A stretch of 38,731 bases of DNA from Actinomycetaceae bacterium. GTDB lineage: Bacteria > Actinomycetota > Actinomycetes > Actinomycetales > Actinomycetaceae. The position numbers and the translations under genes were made by a program. This document shows positions 15,160 to 25,300 of this stretch, piece after piece. The DNA is taken from NCBI GenBank assembly GCA_030540715.1, contig JAUNVQ010000024.1, positions 1 to 38,731 of the forward strand, given 5' to 3'. The first letter of the stretch is position 1; each line of letters opens with the position of its first letter. Under the pieces are notes generated by a model. That model did no database searches. It was not told where the DNA came from and worked only from the letters and a program-made list of their open reading frames with translations.

Positions 15160-16479
15160 CTATCTGTCAGTGATCGCATCACTGTTGAAATAGGTCACGA
15201 TCCGATGAAGTGCTGTTTGTAAAACAGGAAGAGGGCAAGCAATGTTGATCCGAAAGTAGTGACTGTACTTTGCGCCAAAATTGGGCCCTGGACTAACGAT
15301 AACATGTGTTTTTTCCATCATATCCTCAACATCAAAGGCTATATCATCATTGACTTTGATCCACATAAGATAGGTGCCCTCGGGAATATAGGTCATTAGT
15401 TGCGGGGCCTCGTCACGAATACGAGCAAAAGCATAAGCAAGATTTCGATCAATAATTGTTCGAATAGTGTCCACCCACGATGCCCCATGATCGTAAGCAG
15501 CACATACGGCTGGCAGCGTAAAATAACTGGGATTCAAAAAACCTATTTTTCGCGTACTGGCCTTTATTGCATCACGCAATGTCTTATTACCAACAAACAC
15601 TGTTGCCGACTCGATTCCCGCCATATTAAATGTTTTTCCTGGCGAGTAAACAATAATAATTTGTCCGCTGGCATAAAGATCAGGCGCTATCACCGACAGT
15701 GGAATATAAGTGGGGGCTGCCTGGGTATCAGTATGTTGCCAACTCTTAATACCCGTATCATTTGCACCTAGAGATCGATCCACTTGGACAGCTTCACATA
15801 TTGCACTCTGCGCGTATTGTTGATGGCGAACAATGTCGGCATGAATATCGTCGCTCAGAATTCGAATATGGTACTGCCTAGCCAGGTCTGCAAGGCATTG
15901 CAGCTCGTCTTGAGTCCATACTCGGCCCGTTGGGTTATGCGGTGAATACCATAAAAGACTATCAGCTTTGGTAAATGCTTCTTCCATAGCCTGCCAGTCA
16001 ATGCGGTAAGAATCAGATTCTTTGATCAATTCAACATCAATTATCTGCGCACCTCCAGCCTGGAGAATTTTTATGATCGGAGAATAGCTTGGTCGAACAA
16101 CAGCAACGACTTCCCCCGGACTGATATGGTTGATATAGGCGCTAAAGAACTCGATGACTTTCGGAAAAAACACGATGTCATCACTATCTACCCGCCAGTT
16201 ATGTCGAGTGTGAAACCACTGTGCAGCCGACTTTTTGTAGTGATTATCCAATCGGGTATATCCATAGATTCCGTGTTCCGCTGCGCGCACGACCGCCTGT
16301 TTTACTACTGGAGCTGTAGTAAACTCCATATCGGCTACCGACAGCACTATGGCATCGTGACGGTAGCTTTTAGGGACGTCTTCCCATTTTTCTGACCATG
16401 TTCCCCACCGTGATACCGGCGCATCGAAAACGGGATCGTAAAGTTGGTCTAAGTGTGCCAATATTTCAGTATCCGTCAT
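15160..16479 (-). CDS. MalY/PatB-type PLP C-S lyase (probable cystathionine beta-lyase)
   Basis: This is a fold-type I PLP enzyme of the MalY/PatB class, which splits cystathionine or cysteine conjugates to pyruvate and ammonia. Signatures are SVADMEFTTAP near the N-terminus, GIYGYTRL, WYSPHNPTGRVW, the PLP-binding Asp in LSDDIHADIV (~residue 210) and the Schiff-base Lys in SPGKTFNMAG (Lys282). Its 439 residues exceed the usual ~390 because of a ~30-residue insertion after the IHADIV strand (about residues 229-258), which is polar and probably a surface loop. An AAGGA lies nine bases before the start. It could also act as an aminotransferase on another substrate; the substrate cannot be read from sequence. 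Confidence 0.88.
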   Translation of the reverse strand: MTDTEILAHLDQLYDPVFDAPVSRWGTWSEKWEDVPKSYRHDAIVLSVADMEFTTAPVVKQAVVRAAEHGIYGYTRLDNHYKKSAAQWFHTRHNWRVDSDDIVFFPKVIEFFSAYINHISPGEVVAVVRPSYSPIIKILQAGGAQIIDVELIKESDSYRIDWQAMEEAFTKADSLLWYSPHNPTGRVWTQDELQCLADLARQYHIRILSDDIHADIVRHQQYAQSAICEAVQVDRSLGANDTGIKSWQHTDTQAAPTYIPLSVIAPDLYASGQIIIVYSPGKTFNMAGIESATVFVGNKTLRDAIKASTRKIGFLNPSYFTLPAVCAAYDHGASWVDTIRTIIDRNLAYAFARIRDEAPQLMTYIPEGTYLMWIKVNDDIAFDVEDMMEKTHVIVSPGPNFGAKYSHYFRINIACPLPVLQTALHRIVTYFNSDAITDR

Positions 16480-16574
16480 GTCCTGCCATCCTTATTCATT
16501 CCGATACATATGTGAACCGCTGTCTGTGAAGTTATTTGTTACTGCTGTAGGGCCCGTGATTCATAGCAACATTT

Positions 16575-16596
16575 TACAGTGCGTGCCTGCACTGTA
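16575..16596. promoter_or_regulatory. Inverted repeat between lipoate ligase and MalY-type genes
   Basis: TACAGTGC and GCACTGTA form a perfect 8-bp inverted repeat with a 6-base spacer, ~95 bases upstream of the MalY-type start. There is no T-run on either strand, so a protein-binding operator is as likely as an RNA hairpin. Confidence 0.35.
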
Positions 16597-16696
16597 GCCA
16601 CGACGCATCACACTAGGTTCACCTAACAATTGGGGAATATACGCACGTATAAGCAAAACATATTACTGTTCATCGCGTGTGCCCACCCAACGCCCT

Positions 16697-17866
16697 CTAC
16701 GGAATACGGTGAACCCATTCGTCGGTGAGGAACTTTGTCTCTACCAACTTGCGTGCTCGCTCCAATTCCTGGGGACGAACAGCAGAAGCCGTGCAGTTGT
16801 ATGTGCGTCTAAAGTGGTCCAAGAACACTTGAATAATCTGTTCGCGGGCCATACCCGTTTGCGAGCGCATAGGATCAACGCGCTTTATCGCAGATCGATG
16901 GCCCTTGTCGCGCAACTTTTCTTGTCCGATACGCATACATTCCAACATCTTTTGCGCATCAATGTCATAGGCCATTGTCACATGATGCAATAAGACACCC
17001 GACGAAAACCGTTTTTGGGCAGCTCCTCCGATTTTTCCCTGGTCGGAAGCTATATCATTAAGCGGCACATAATGGGCTTTCACACCGATTACCTCCAGGG
17101 CTTCCATCACCCAGCGGTCTAAGAACTCGTAAGATTCCACAAAACTAAGGCCTTCGACCAACGACTGTGGAACATACAGCGAGTAGGTAATACAGTTCCC
17201 GGCCTCCATAAACATGGTACCACCACCGGTGATCCGCCGTGAGGCTACAATACCGTGGCGGGCAATACCTTCCGGATTTATCTCGTTTTCATAAGATTGA
17301 AAGGACCCCATCACCAGCAGCGGTTTATCCCATTCCCACACTCGAAACATCGGACCGCGCCGACCTGCCCCCATTTCCTCACTCAACACCTGATCCAAAG
17401 CCATATTAACCACCGGATGCACCACCGGCCCATGAATTACGTCGAAGGTAAGGTCATCCCAATCCACCGCATATCCCAGGGTTCGGCGCACCGCAACGGC
17501 AATCGAATGCGTATCCACACCGAAAAGCTGGTCGCCCGGATCCATTGCGCTGTTAAGCGCTTCAGTCATCTCCTGCGCGGTCGCATTGGAAGCCATCCCC
17601 ACAAGAGCAGCATTTATCCTGTTTAAGGCATCATCTGGGTCAAGGAAGAAGTCGCCAGAAATACTGATTGATTCTATTCGCGCCGGGCGATTTTCATCGT
17701 TGGTGGCCGTGTGTGTCACGACATCCGCACTTGCCCCGTGGGGCGTATTCGTTTGAGTATCCGCATAGGGGATTTTTCTTTCAGAGGGCGTTGCCACAGC
17801 GTCATCGTCTAGCTCAACATCAACAACAACAAGTTTTCCACCTGGAACTTTATATTCGCCGTGCAT
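16697..17866 (-). CDS. lplA: Lipoate-protein ligase A, accessory domain at the N-terminus
   Basis: The enzyme attaches lipoate (via lipoyl-AMP) to E2 subunits and GcvH. The catalytic half has the expected motifs: NMALDQVL, the Arg/Gly loop SRRITGGGTMF and the adenylate-binding Lys in GKIGGAAQKRF. Unlike E. coli LplA, the small accessory domain comes first: KVPGGKLVVVDV and ISGDFFLDPDDAL match the two halves of the Lip_prot_lig_C domain. They are separated by a ~45-residue polar insertion. The start at 17866 is chosen because AGGAAAG precedes it and the domain begins there; an upstream in-frame start at 17962 adds 32 basic residues. The product is 389 residues. It is transcribed toward the MalY-type gene. 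Confidence 0.88.
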   Translation of the reverse strand: MHGEYKVPGGKLVVVDVELDDDAVATPSERKIPYADTQTNTPHGASADVVTHTATNDENRPARIESISISGDFFLDPDDALNRINAALVGMASNATAQEMTEALNSAMDPGDQLFGVDTHSIAVAVRRTLGYAVDWDDLTFDVIHGPVVHPVVNMALDQVLSEEMGAGRRGPMFRVWEWDKPLLVMGSFQSYENEINPEGIARHGIVASRRITGGGTMFMEAGNCITYSLYVPQSLVEGLSFVESYEFLDRWVMEALEVIGVKAHYVPLNDIASDQGKIGGAAQKRFSSGVLLHHVTMAYDIDAQKMLECMRIGQEKLRDKGHRSAIKRVDPMRSQTGMAREQIIQVFLDHFRRTYNCTASAVRPQELERARKLVETKFLTDEWVHRIP

Positions 17867-18140
17867 ATACTTTCCTATCGATCTGATACTGTGTGTCGGC
17901 TTGGTAGGGATCTGGCGCGCTACCCGATATTTTCTTGCACCAACGCGTGCCAGGAAACCCACCAGGTCAAGTGGGCCTACCTCCGGAACCGATCCGCGTA
18001 ACTACCCCTGTTTACCACAACTTCTGCCTGGGTAAACCAGTTATCTGACTACGGACAACCCATCTATCAATGCAACCCAACCAACCGCCAAGGTTCAGGA
18101 TTTTTTCCCGGATACCCGTGTGCGCATCTGCCTTTGTGTT

Positions 18141-19436
<1,296 letters not shown>

Positions 19437-19486
19437 TCAGTCCTTTATCTTGATTATTCCTGGTGGTATCGGGGTTCGCCCGCGTG

Positions 19487-19595
19487 CGCCACCTGTGACT
19501 TGCGGGCCTTTCGGCTTGCAGCTTCGCAGGCGTTTGGCGTGGCGGATTGACGAACCTTTCAGGCTCACCGTCACTTGTCAGTGGCGCATATCCGC
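19487..19595 (-). promoter_or_regulatory. Structured 5' leader of purA, possible cis-regulatory RNA
   Basis: Read on the minus strand, two adjacent folded domains can be drawn. Domain 1 is closed by GCGGAT (19595-19590) with ATCCGC (19547-19542). It contains hairpins CACT/AGTG (loop GACA) and GAGCC/GGTTC (loop TGAAA). Domain 2 is closed by CGCCTG (19532-19527) with CAGG-T-GGCG (19495-19487) and holds a GCC-GAAA-GGC hairpin. The 3' edge is 54 bases from the purA start. I could not match it to purine, ZTP, cobalamin, SAM, c-di-AMP or GEMM riboswitches. The pairing is seen; a regulatory role is inferred. Confidence 0.45.
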
Positions 19596-20167
19596 TGCTT
19601 TTTGCATCGTTTTTGCACACTAACTTCGCGGGTTTCCTTGATAACCACCGCATGACAGTCTACCCGTTTTCCTCGGCACATGGAAAGCGTTGAGCAATTA
19701 TTGTGCACTCAATTATCGCGCAAAGATAAAAGATATCCGATAACACGCATCTGTCGCGCTCCTTCATCAACAGGTGGTTCTTACCTGTGGGAAAAATGGT
19801 CCTGCACCAGATAACTAGCCGCTCCCCCATGATTACGGGCTTTAGACATGTAAGAAACGATGACCCTGCCACAGGGGGAAAGGCCCGTGCAAAGAAGGGG
19901 CTGTGAGTTAAAAGGTTCACCAAAGTCCCCCGAAACACAACCGCATCCCACACCACCTGCTACCCAGAAAAACCACTCAAGCATGTCAATCACCCAAAGC
20001 ACAACCTTAAACCACACGACCTGCCACCAGAGAAGTAATCGCTACCCCACATGTGGTGTTAACTATGTTCTTTTGTGGTATCGGCTTGTTTGTGTGGCTC
20101 AGCGACCACATTTCTGTATGAACCACATCATGCGTTGGCACCGCATCAGTATGTCCCCAAAAGTGGC
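19596..20167. other. Non-coding region with promoter area of purA and repeat copy R1
   Basis: No credible ORF is seen. The part nearest purA should contain its promoter, but no strong -10/-35 pair stands out. The ~100-bp repeat R1 occupies 19854-19953. The remaining 19954-20167 lies downstream of the vLRR gene and shows no clear terminator. Confidence 0.5.
19854..19953 (+). repeat. Direct repeat copy R1
   Basis: This 100-bp copy matches 22034-22139 with three substitutions and one 6-base gap. It starts GAAACGATGACCCTGCCACA and ends CGCATCCCACAC. It lies downstream of the vLRR gene. No ORF is preserved between the copies, so it is probably a non-coding intergenic repeat. Confidence 0.9.
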
Positions 20168-21946
20168 TTAATAGTCAGCGGGGAAAAACGAATCAGTTTG
20201 TTCATCGTAGATGATACGTTTCATCTGACTTCCAGAGGGGCCTACTGCACAGTAGTCACCTTCTTGCATTTCTTTTTCTTCAAACGTGACAGATCCGTCC
20301 TCTTCAATCTGTGGATTGATCATCCATGTATTACAGCGCAACGAACCAAATGCGCTGTTTGGCACTTGATGTGGTTCGCCGGTGGAAGGATCCCACATCC
20401 AGGCATAATAGCTGATGGAATAGTTATTTCCCCATAAAACTTGCAATGCTACCAACGCATCTTCATATCCGTCTCCGTTAAGATCTCCATAGAGGATATC
20501 TTCGCCCTCCGGTGCGTCACGATTGTTAAGATTTGTCACATCTATTCTGACATCGTCTTCACCATAGTTATTGTCCGGGGTGGATGCTACACCATCTTGT
20601 AGTTGGACTGGAATATTATCACCTTGCTCGAAGTGATGAATCACAAATTCCGCGTTCCTGAAGTCAAAACGTCGAATAGCATCTGTTTCCTGCTGTGGCG
20701 ATTCATCTTCTGATACTTCGCGTGTTGATGGGGAGGCAGACTGGTTATTGGCCTGCTCCTTCTTCGCAGGAACAAGCTCATAAATTTGTCCATCATCAGC
20801 ATTTTCAATAAGTGCTTCAGCCCGAGCAAGAGCTTGTTCCTGAGTAAGTTCATCCGTACCCAATTGCTGTTGAGTGAATACATCTGTCGTATCATCGCCT
20901 TGGCTTTGGCTATCGCCATTTGTCGTCGCTGCATCGATAACAGTAATTGAGCTATCGGTAACTGTCACAAAACCGGATCTATCCAGCTCCTGTTTCCACG
21001 CTACTTTTCCAGTCCCCAACTCAAATGCACTAATGGAGTCTACGGGGGTTTCGATACTTGGGGGTTGGGTGTCACCGGTGGCATCATCATCTTCGCCCTC
21101 TGATGTAACGTTAACAACGGTACCATCAGATGAGCTTGCAATCACATACCCTTCTATCACCCCGAATAAATATCGGGCTTCAAAGGTTTGACCGTTACAC
21201 ACCCAGTGGTTGTTCTTCCCGTTCCAGGTGAACTGAGTGTCGTGATCGAATTGAATACTAAGGTGTTTTTTCTTTGGTGTCTGAGCGTGAGGGCAGGCCA
21301 AGCCATCCACACTGTCACACAATACCCGGTATGGGTTGGCAAGAATCTGTGGCATTGGTTTGGCAAGTTTTGCTTTAATAGCAGCTTCTTTTTTACCTTC
21401 GCGCATTTCAATAATATGCGCTTGCGGTATTGGTTTTTCGGAGTCATCATTATTGACCAACACAATTGAATATGTTGTATCTTTTGCTGCAGCCGATGCT
21501 ATGACGGCTCCATCTTCGGGAATAGGTCGCACGTTGGCAACCAACGCGCCGTATCCATAGGAGGCTTTCCCTTTGTTAATAAAAACAGTCACCCACAGAC
21601 CAGTTGCTATAAGGGAAGCAATAACAACACTAACCACCAGAGCAGTCACTATTTTACTTCGCGGCTCTTTGGGAGCATTATGTGGCAACTGGACTGTCTT
21701 GGAAGGCGTCGGTACTGGCACGTCTGGTGTTGCAAGTGATTGTGCGCCCGGATACCCCGTCTTGTAGGCTCTGGTATCTGCGTTCGTTTGTGGCGTTTGT
21801 TCCAACAATTGCACTTCGTGTGTTTCTGCCCATTCACGCAGTTCAGGATAGCAATTTGGGTGCTCTTTTATTTCACTCAATAAGTCTGTGCGCTGCATTG
21901 CAAGCGCATATAACTGTTCGGAAGTAAGCGACGGATCGAGTGTCAT
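20168..21946 (-). CDS. Membrane-anchored vLRR-domain protein with FG-GAP-like C-terminal motif
   Basis: Residues 1-45 resemble the variant leucine-rich repeat domain seen in many actinobacterial membrane proteins (SLTSEQLYALA; EHPNCYPELREWAETH). A Pro/Thr-rich linker leads to one membrane helix (about residues 100-122, IVTALVVSVVIASLIATGLW) and a ~470-residue outside part. The outside part has a C-x(n)-C pair (VLCDSVDGLACPH), an acidic linker with many Gln/Glu/Thr, and DLNGDGYEDALVAL, a Ca-binding FG-GAP/dockerin-like loop (DxNxDGxxD). N-in/C-out topology is expected. GAGG precedes the start. Length is 592 residues. Function is unknown; sensing or adhesion at the surface is a guess. Both sides carry the same direct repeat. 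Confidence 0.75.
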   Translation of the reverse strand: MTLDPSLTSEQLYALAMQRTDLLSEIKEHPNCYPELREWAETHEVQLLEQTPQTNADTRAYKTGYPGAQSLATPDVPVPTPSKTVQLPHNAPKEPRSKIVTALVVSVVIASLIATGLWVTVFINKGKASYGYGALVANVRPIPEDGAVIASAAAKDTTYSIVLVNNDDSEKPIPQAHIIEMREGKKEAAIKAKLAKPMPQILANPYRVLCDSVDGLACPHAQTPKKKHLSIQFDHDTQFTWNGKNNHWVCNGQTFEARYLFGVIEGYVIASSSDGTVVNVTSEGEDDDATGDTQPPSIETPVDSISAFELGTGKVAWKQELDRSGFVTVTDSSITVIDAATTNGDSQSQGDDTTDVFTQQQLGTDELTQEQALARAEALIENADDGQIYELVPAKKEQANNQSASPSTREVSEDESPQQETDAIRRFDFRNAEFVIHHFEQGDNIPVQLQDGVASTPDNNYGEDDVRIDVTNLNNRDAPEGEDILYGDLNGDGYEDALVALQVLWGNNYSISYYAWMWDPSTGEPHQVPNSAFGSLRCNTWMINPQIEEDGSVTFEEKEMQEGDYCAVGPSGSQMKRIIYDEQTDSFFPADY

Positions 21947-22033
21947 CGTTGTCCTCTTTCCCTATAAGGCAGTAAGCTCCCCATATCAGATTAGCACTAC
22001 TTCCTTACAAACAGTTCCCTCTAGCATAGGGGG

Positions 22034-22139
22034 GAAACGATGACCCTGCCACAGGAGCGTGGGGAAAGGCCCGTACAAAGAAGGGGCTGTGAGTTAAAAG
22101 GCTCACTAAAGTCCCCCGAAACACAACCGCATCCCACAC
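22034..22139 (+). repeat. Direct repeat copy R2
   Basis: This copy of R1 has a 6-base insertion (AGCGTG) after CCACAGG and lies upstream of the vLRR gene, in the same orientation. Weaker echoes follow: CCCCTGTACGAAGAGGAGCT near 22161 and CCCCTGTACGGGAGAGAGG near 22211. A degenerate array may therefore continue to ~22230. Confidence 0.9.
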
Positions 22140-22245
22140 ACACCACTGAGGCCCGCCCCCCTGTACGAAGAGGAGCTAATAATCAACTGGACGCAGCGAA
22201 AAAATAGATACCCCCTGTACGGGAGAGAGGCTTGAGGGTAAGGGA

Positions 22246-22296
22246 AAAGGCCGGCTGGCACAGGAAATAATGTATCCCGTGTGCCGGCCGGCCTTT
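22246..22296 (-). terminator. Intrinsic terminator of putA
   Basis: A 17-bp stem (AAAGGCCGG... / ...CCGGCCTTT, extended by TGTGCC/GGCACA with one G-U pair) is followed on the minus strand by TTTTCCCTT. It lies 22 bases after the putA stop. Confidence 0.85.
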
Positions 22297-22317
22297 AGCC
22301 TAGAACTAGCGTATCAA

Positions 22318-25300
22318 TTAGTCCATGTATTCTTTCAATGATTTTACGTGAACTGCATCGCTGAGCGGTGTGTGATTACCGAAGCGATGGTTCGTGATGG
22401 ATACCGCTTGTTCGTGGACAAATGGTAGCACTTCAACACGACCCGAATAGGTCACTGGATGATGCCATACAGCAACATCAATGGCCCCGTCCATCGCCTC
22501 GCAGGTTGCCTTGTAATCGCCACCGATCAGGCGCAGGCGACCATCTAAGTTTTCAGTGTGTGGCGCCCACTGGCCAATGCGCCGATAGAACTGTTCGTCA
22601 CTTTCACGCAACACCTTCACACCGTTTCGGGTAAAGAGTTCTTCCAGCATTGGATCCAGATCATCATCAACCGAAATCTCAAGTGGTGCACCAACGGCAA
22701 GACCTGCAACTGCCACACCCAGAAGTTGCCACTGTGCCTCGCCCTTGGCACAACGAATCTTGGTGGGAAGCGCCATGTAACGTAAGATATTGACTTCAAC
22801 ACCCAGATCTGACGGATCATGGCATTCACCGAACTCATTATTGACCGCGTGATAGATCGATGACAGCAAGGCTTTTGCCTTTATACCGTCTTCACCAGGT
22901 AGTTTGTTAGCAATATCAAAGGCAGCTTGATACAGGGGTGATGCTTCTTGAGCCTGAGCACTACCGTGTGCAATAAGCACTGGATCGCCCTGTGGTTCCC
23001 ATTCACCGAATCCATATAAATACGATGGCCCACCGGCCTTGGAACCGGCTCCGATATTGGAGCGTTTCCAGCCACCGAAGGGTTGGCGACGCACAATAGC
23101 ACCTGTAATACCACGGTTGATGTAGATGTTTCCAGCTTCAACCGTGTCAAGCCACTGATTAATCTCATCGGCATCAAGCGAATGAAGGCCCGCCGTCAAT
23201 CCGTATTCGGTAGCGTTTTGCCATTCCATTGCTTCTTCGAATGAATCGGTGCGCATAATACCAAGAATTGGACCAAAGTATTCTGTGAGGTGATACTCGC
23301 ATCCCGGTTGAACATCAACACGTACACCGGGTGACCACAAATGACCCGAATCGTCGAGTTTACGTGGCTTGATAATCCATTTCTCGCCTTCACCAAGCGT
23401 TGTTAGACCACGCTGAAGCTTCTTGTCATCAGCCAATACGATGGGGCTCATTTCTGTGGCAAGATTTGTTGGATAATCCACCACCAGTGACTTTACAGCG
23501 TCAATAAGCTGATTCTTAAAGCGCTTTGAACGTCCAACCGAACCCACCAAAATCACCAGTGACGATGCTGAACATTTTTGGCCTGCATGCCCAAATGCCG
23601 AGTACACAACATCGCGAACCGCCAGGTCAAGGTCGGCAGAGGGCGTGACAATAATCGAGTTTTTACCCGATGTTTCCGCAAGAAGCCCCAGTTCGGGGCG
23701 CCATGAACGGAAACGTTCAGCTGTGGCTGAAGAACCGGTGAGGATAACGCGCTCAATCACCTTGTTCGAAATAAGGTGTTGACCAAGTGAATGGTCAGTG
23801 AGCTTCACAAACTGGAAAACATTCTTTGGTACGCCGGCTTTCCAGATAAGTTCTGCCAGCAGCGCACCCGTGCGAGAAGCCTGCGTAGCGGGCTTAAAGA
23901 TCACTGCTGAGCCAGCCGCCAAAGCCGCTACTGACGAACCGCAGGGAATAGCCATCGGGAAGTTCCACGGTGGTGTTACCGCTATAACCTTTGCGGGCTT
24001 ATACTTTGCACCTGGCTCGTTAAATACTTGTAAAGACTGTTCGGCATAGTAGTGGCAAAAATCAACAGCTTCTGATACTTCAACATCTCCTTGATCAAGT
24101 GGTTTGTAACATTCTAAAGCAGCAACCGTCATGAGTTCTTTACGATGTTGGGCCAGTACGCGCCCCACATTATGCAAGATTTCAGCACGTTCTTCTGGAC
24201 TGCGACGCAGCCATTCTTCAGAGCCTTTCTTGGCTGTAGCAACCACCTTGTTGACTTCATCAAAAGTGTTGAGCGTATTGTTGGCAACCGTCTTTTCACC
24301 CAGTGTACATCCGGGAATATCAGCAATAATCTGCTTTGACCATTCAATATTTGCAGGAAGTGACGGATCGGAGTCGGCAATGTTATTGAACTTCCATTGA
24401 CCGCGCGGATCCTTATTGTGGGCAACAACATCTTCTGCAGTTTCGGTCAAACGATTTTGCTTGCGGTTAGGCTCGGTTGGCACATCAAACATGCGTTCAA
24501 AAGCATTGACAAAGCGCTGTGTTTCTTTATCAACAACATCTTGCTTGTCTAAATCAAAAATATCGGACATAAAGTTTTGCGGTGCAGAGTTTTCCTCAAG
24601 GCGGCGAACCAGATAGGCGATTGCCACGTCGTATTCCTCGGGATTCACCACGGGAACATAGAACAACAATGGTCCGACATCTTCAGATACAGCCTTTGAC
24701 TGAGGTGAAGCCATACCCGAGAGCATCTCGAACTCTACGCCATCTTTGATAGTCATTCCACGTGCTTTTACCAGTTCATAGGCGTAGGCAACAGTAAAGA
24801 GGTTCATCCCGGCAACACCGATGTTCACATTCTTAATATTGTCGGGGCGCAGAGCATATTCCAAGACACGCAGATAGTTTGCGTCAGTCGTTTCTTTATC
24901 TGGTAGCAGTGTCATAGCCCAGTCATGCATTACCGCTTGGACGTGCTCCATTGCAAGGTTGGCGCCTTTGACGACACGAACTTTAATGGGGGCACCGCCA
25001 TCGGCTACACGTGCCGCTGCCCACTTTTGCAGGTCTTTCATAGCTTCTAAAGCATCGGGCAAATAGGTTTGCAACACAATTCCGGCTTTGAGATTTTTCA
25101 TCTCAGGCCGCTCTAATATCCGTTTGAATACGTCAATCGTCATGTGAAGGTCTTTGTATTCTTCCATATCCAGATTGACGAATTTCTTTGGCGAATACTC
25201 ATTAGCGGTTTGGTACAGCGGCAACAGGGCCTCCACTGCTTTATCCACCATGGCATCATAAGCCCATGGGTTGTGGGGGCCTGTTACTGCTGATACCTTG

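Noticed and set aside
16614-16625. DtxR/IdeR-like palindrome TAGGT-TC-ACCTA
   Set aside because: The half-sites are right, but the spacing is shorter than a real iron box and the neighbouring genes have no iron link.
18010-18037. GTTTACC/GGTAAAC hairpin downstream of purA
   Set aside because: The 7-bp stem has a long loop and no T-run on either strand, so I do not call it a terminator.
19854-22139. R1/R2 repeats as a transposon bracketing the vLRR gene
   Set aside because: There is no transposase, no terminal inverted repeat and no target-site duplication; they are recorded as direct repeats only.
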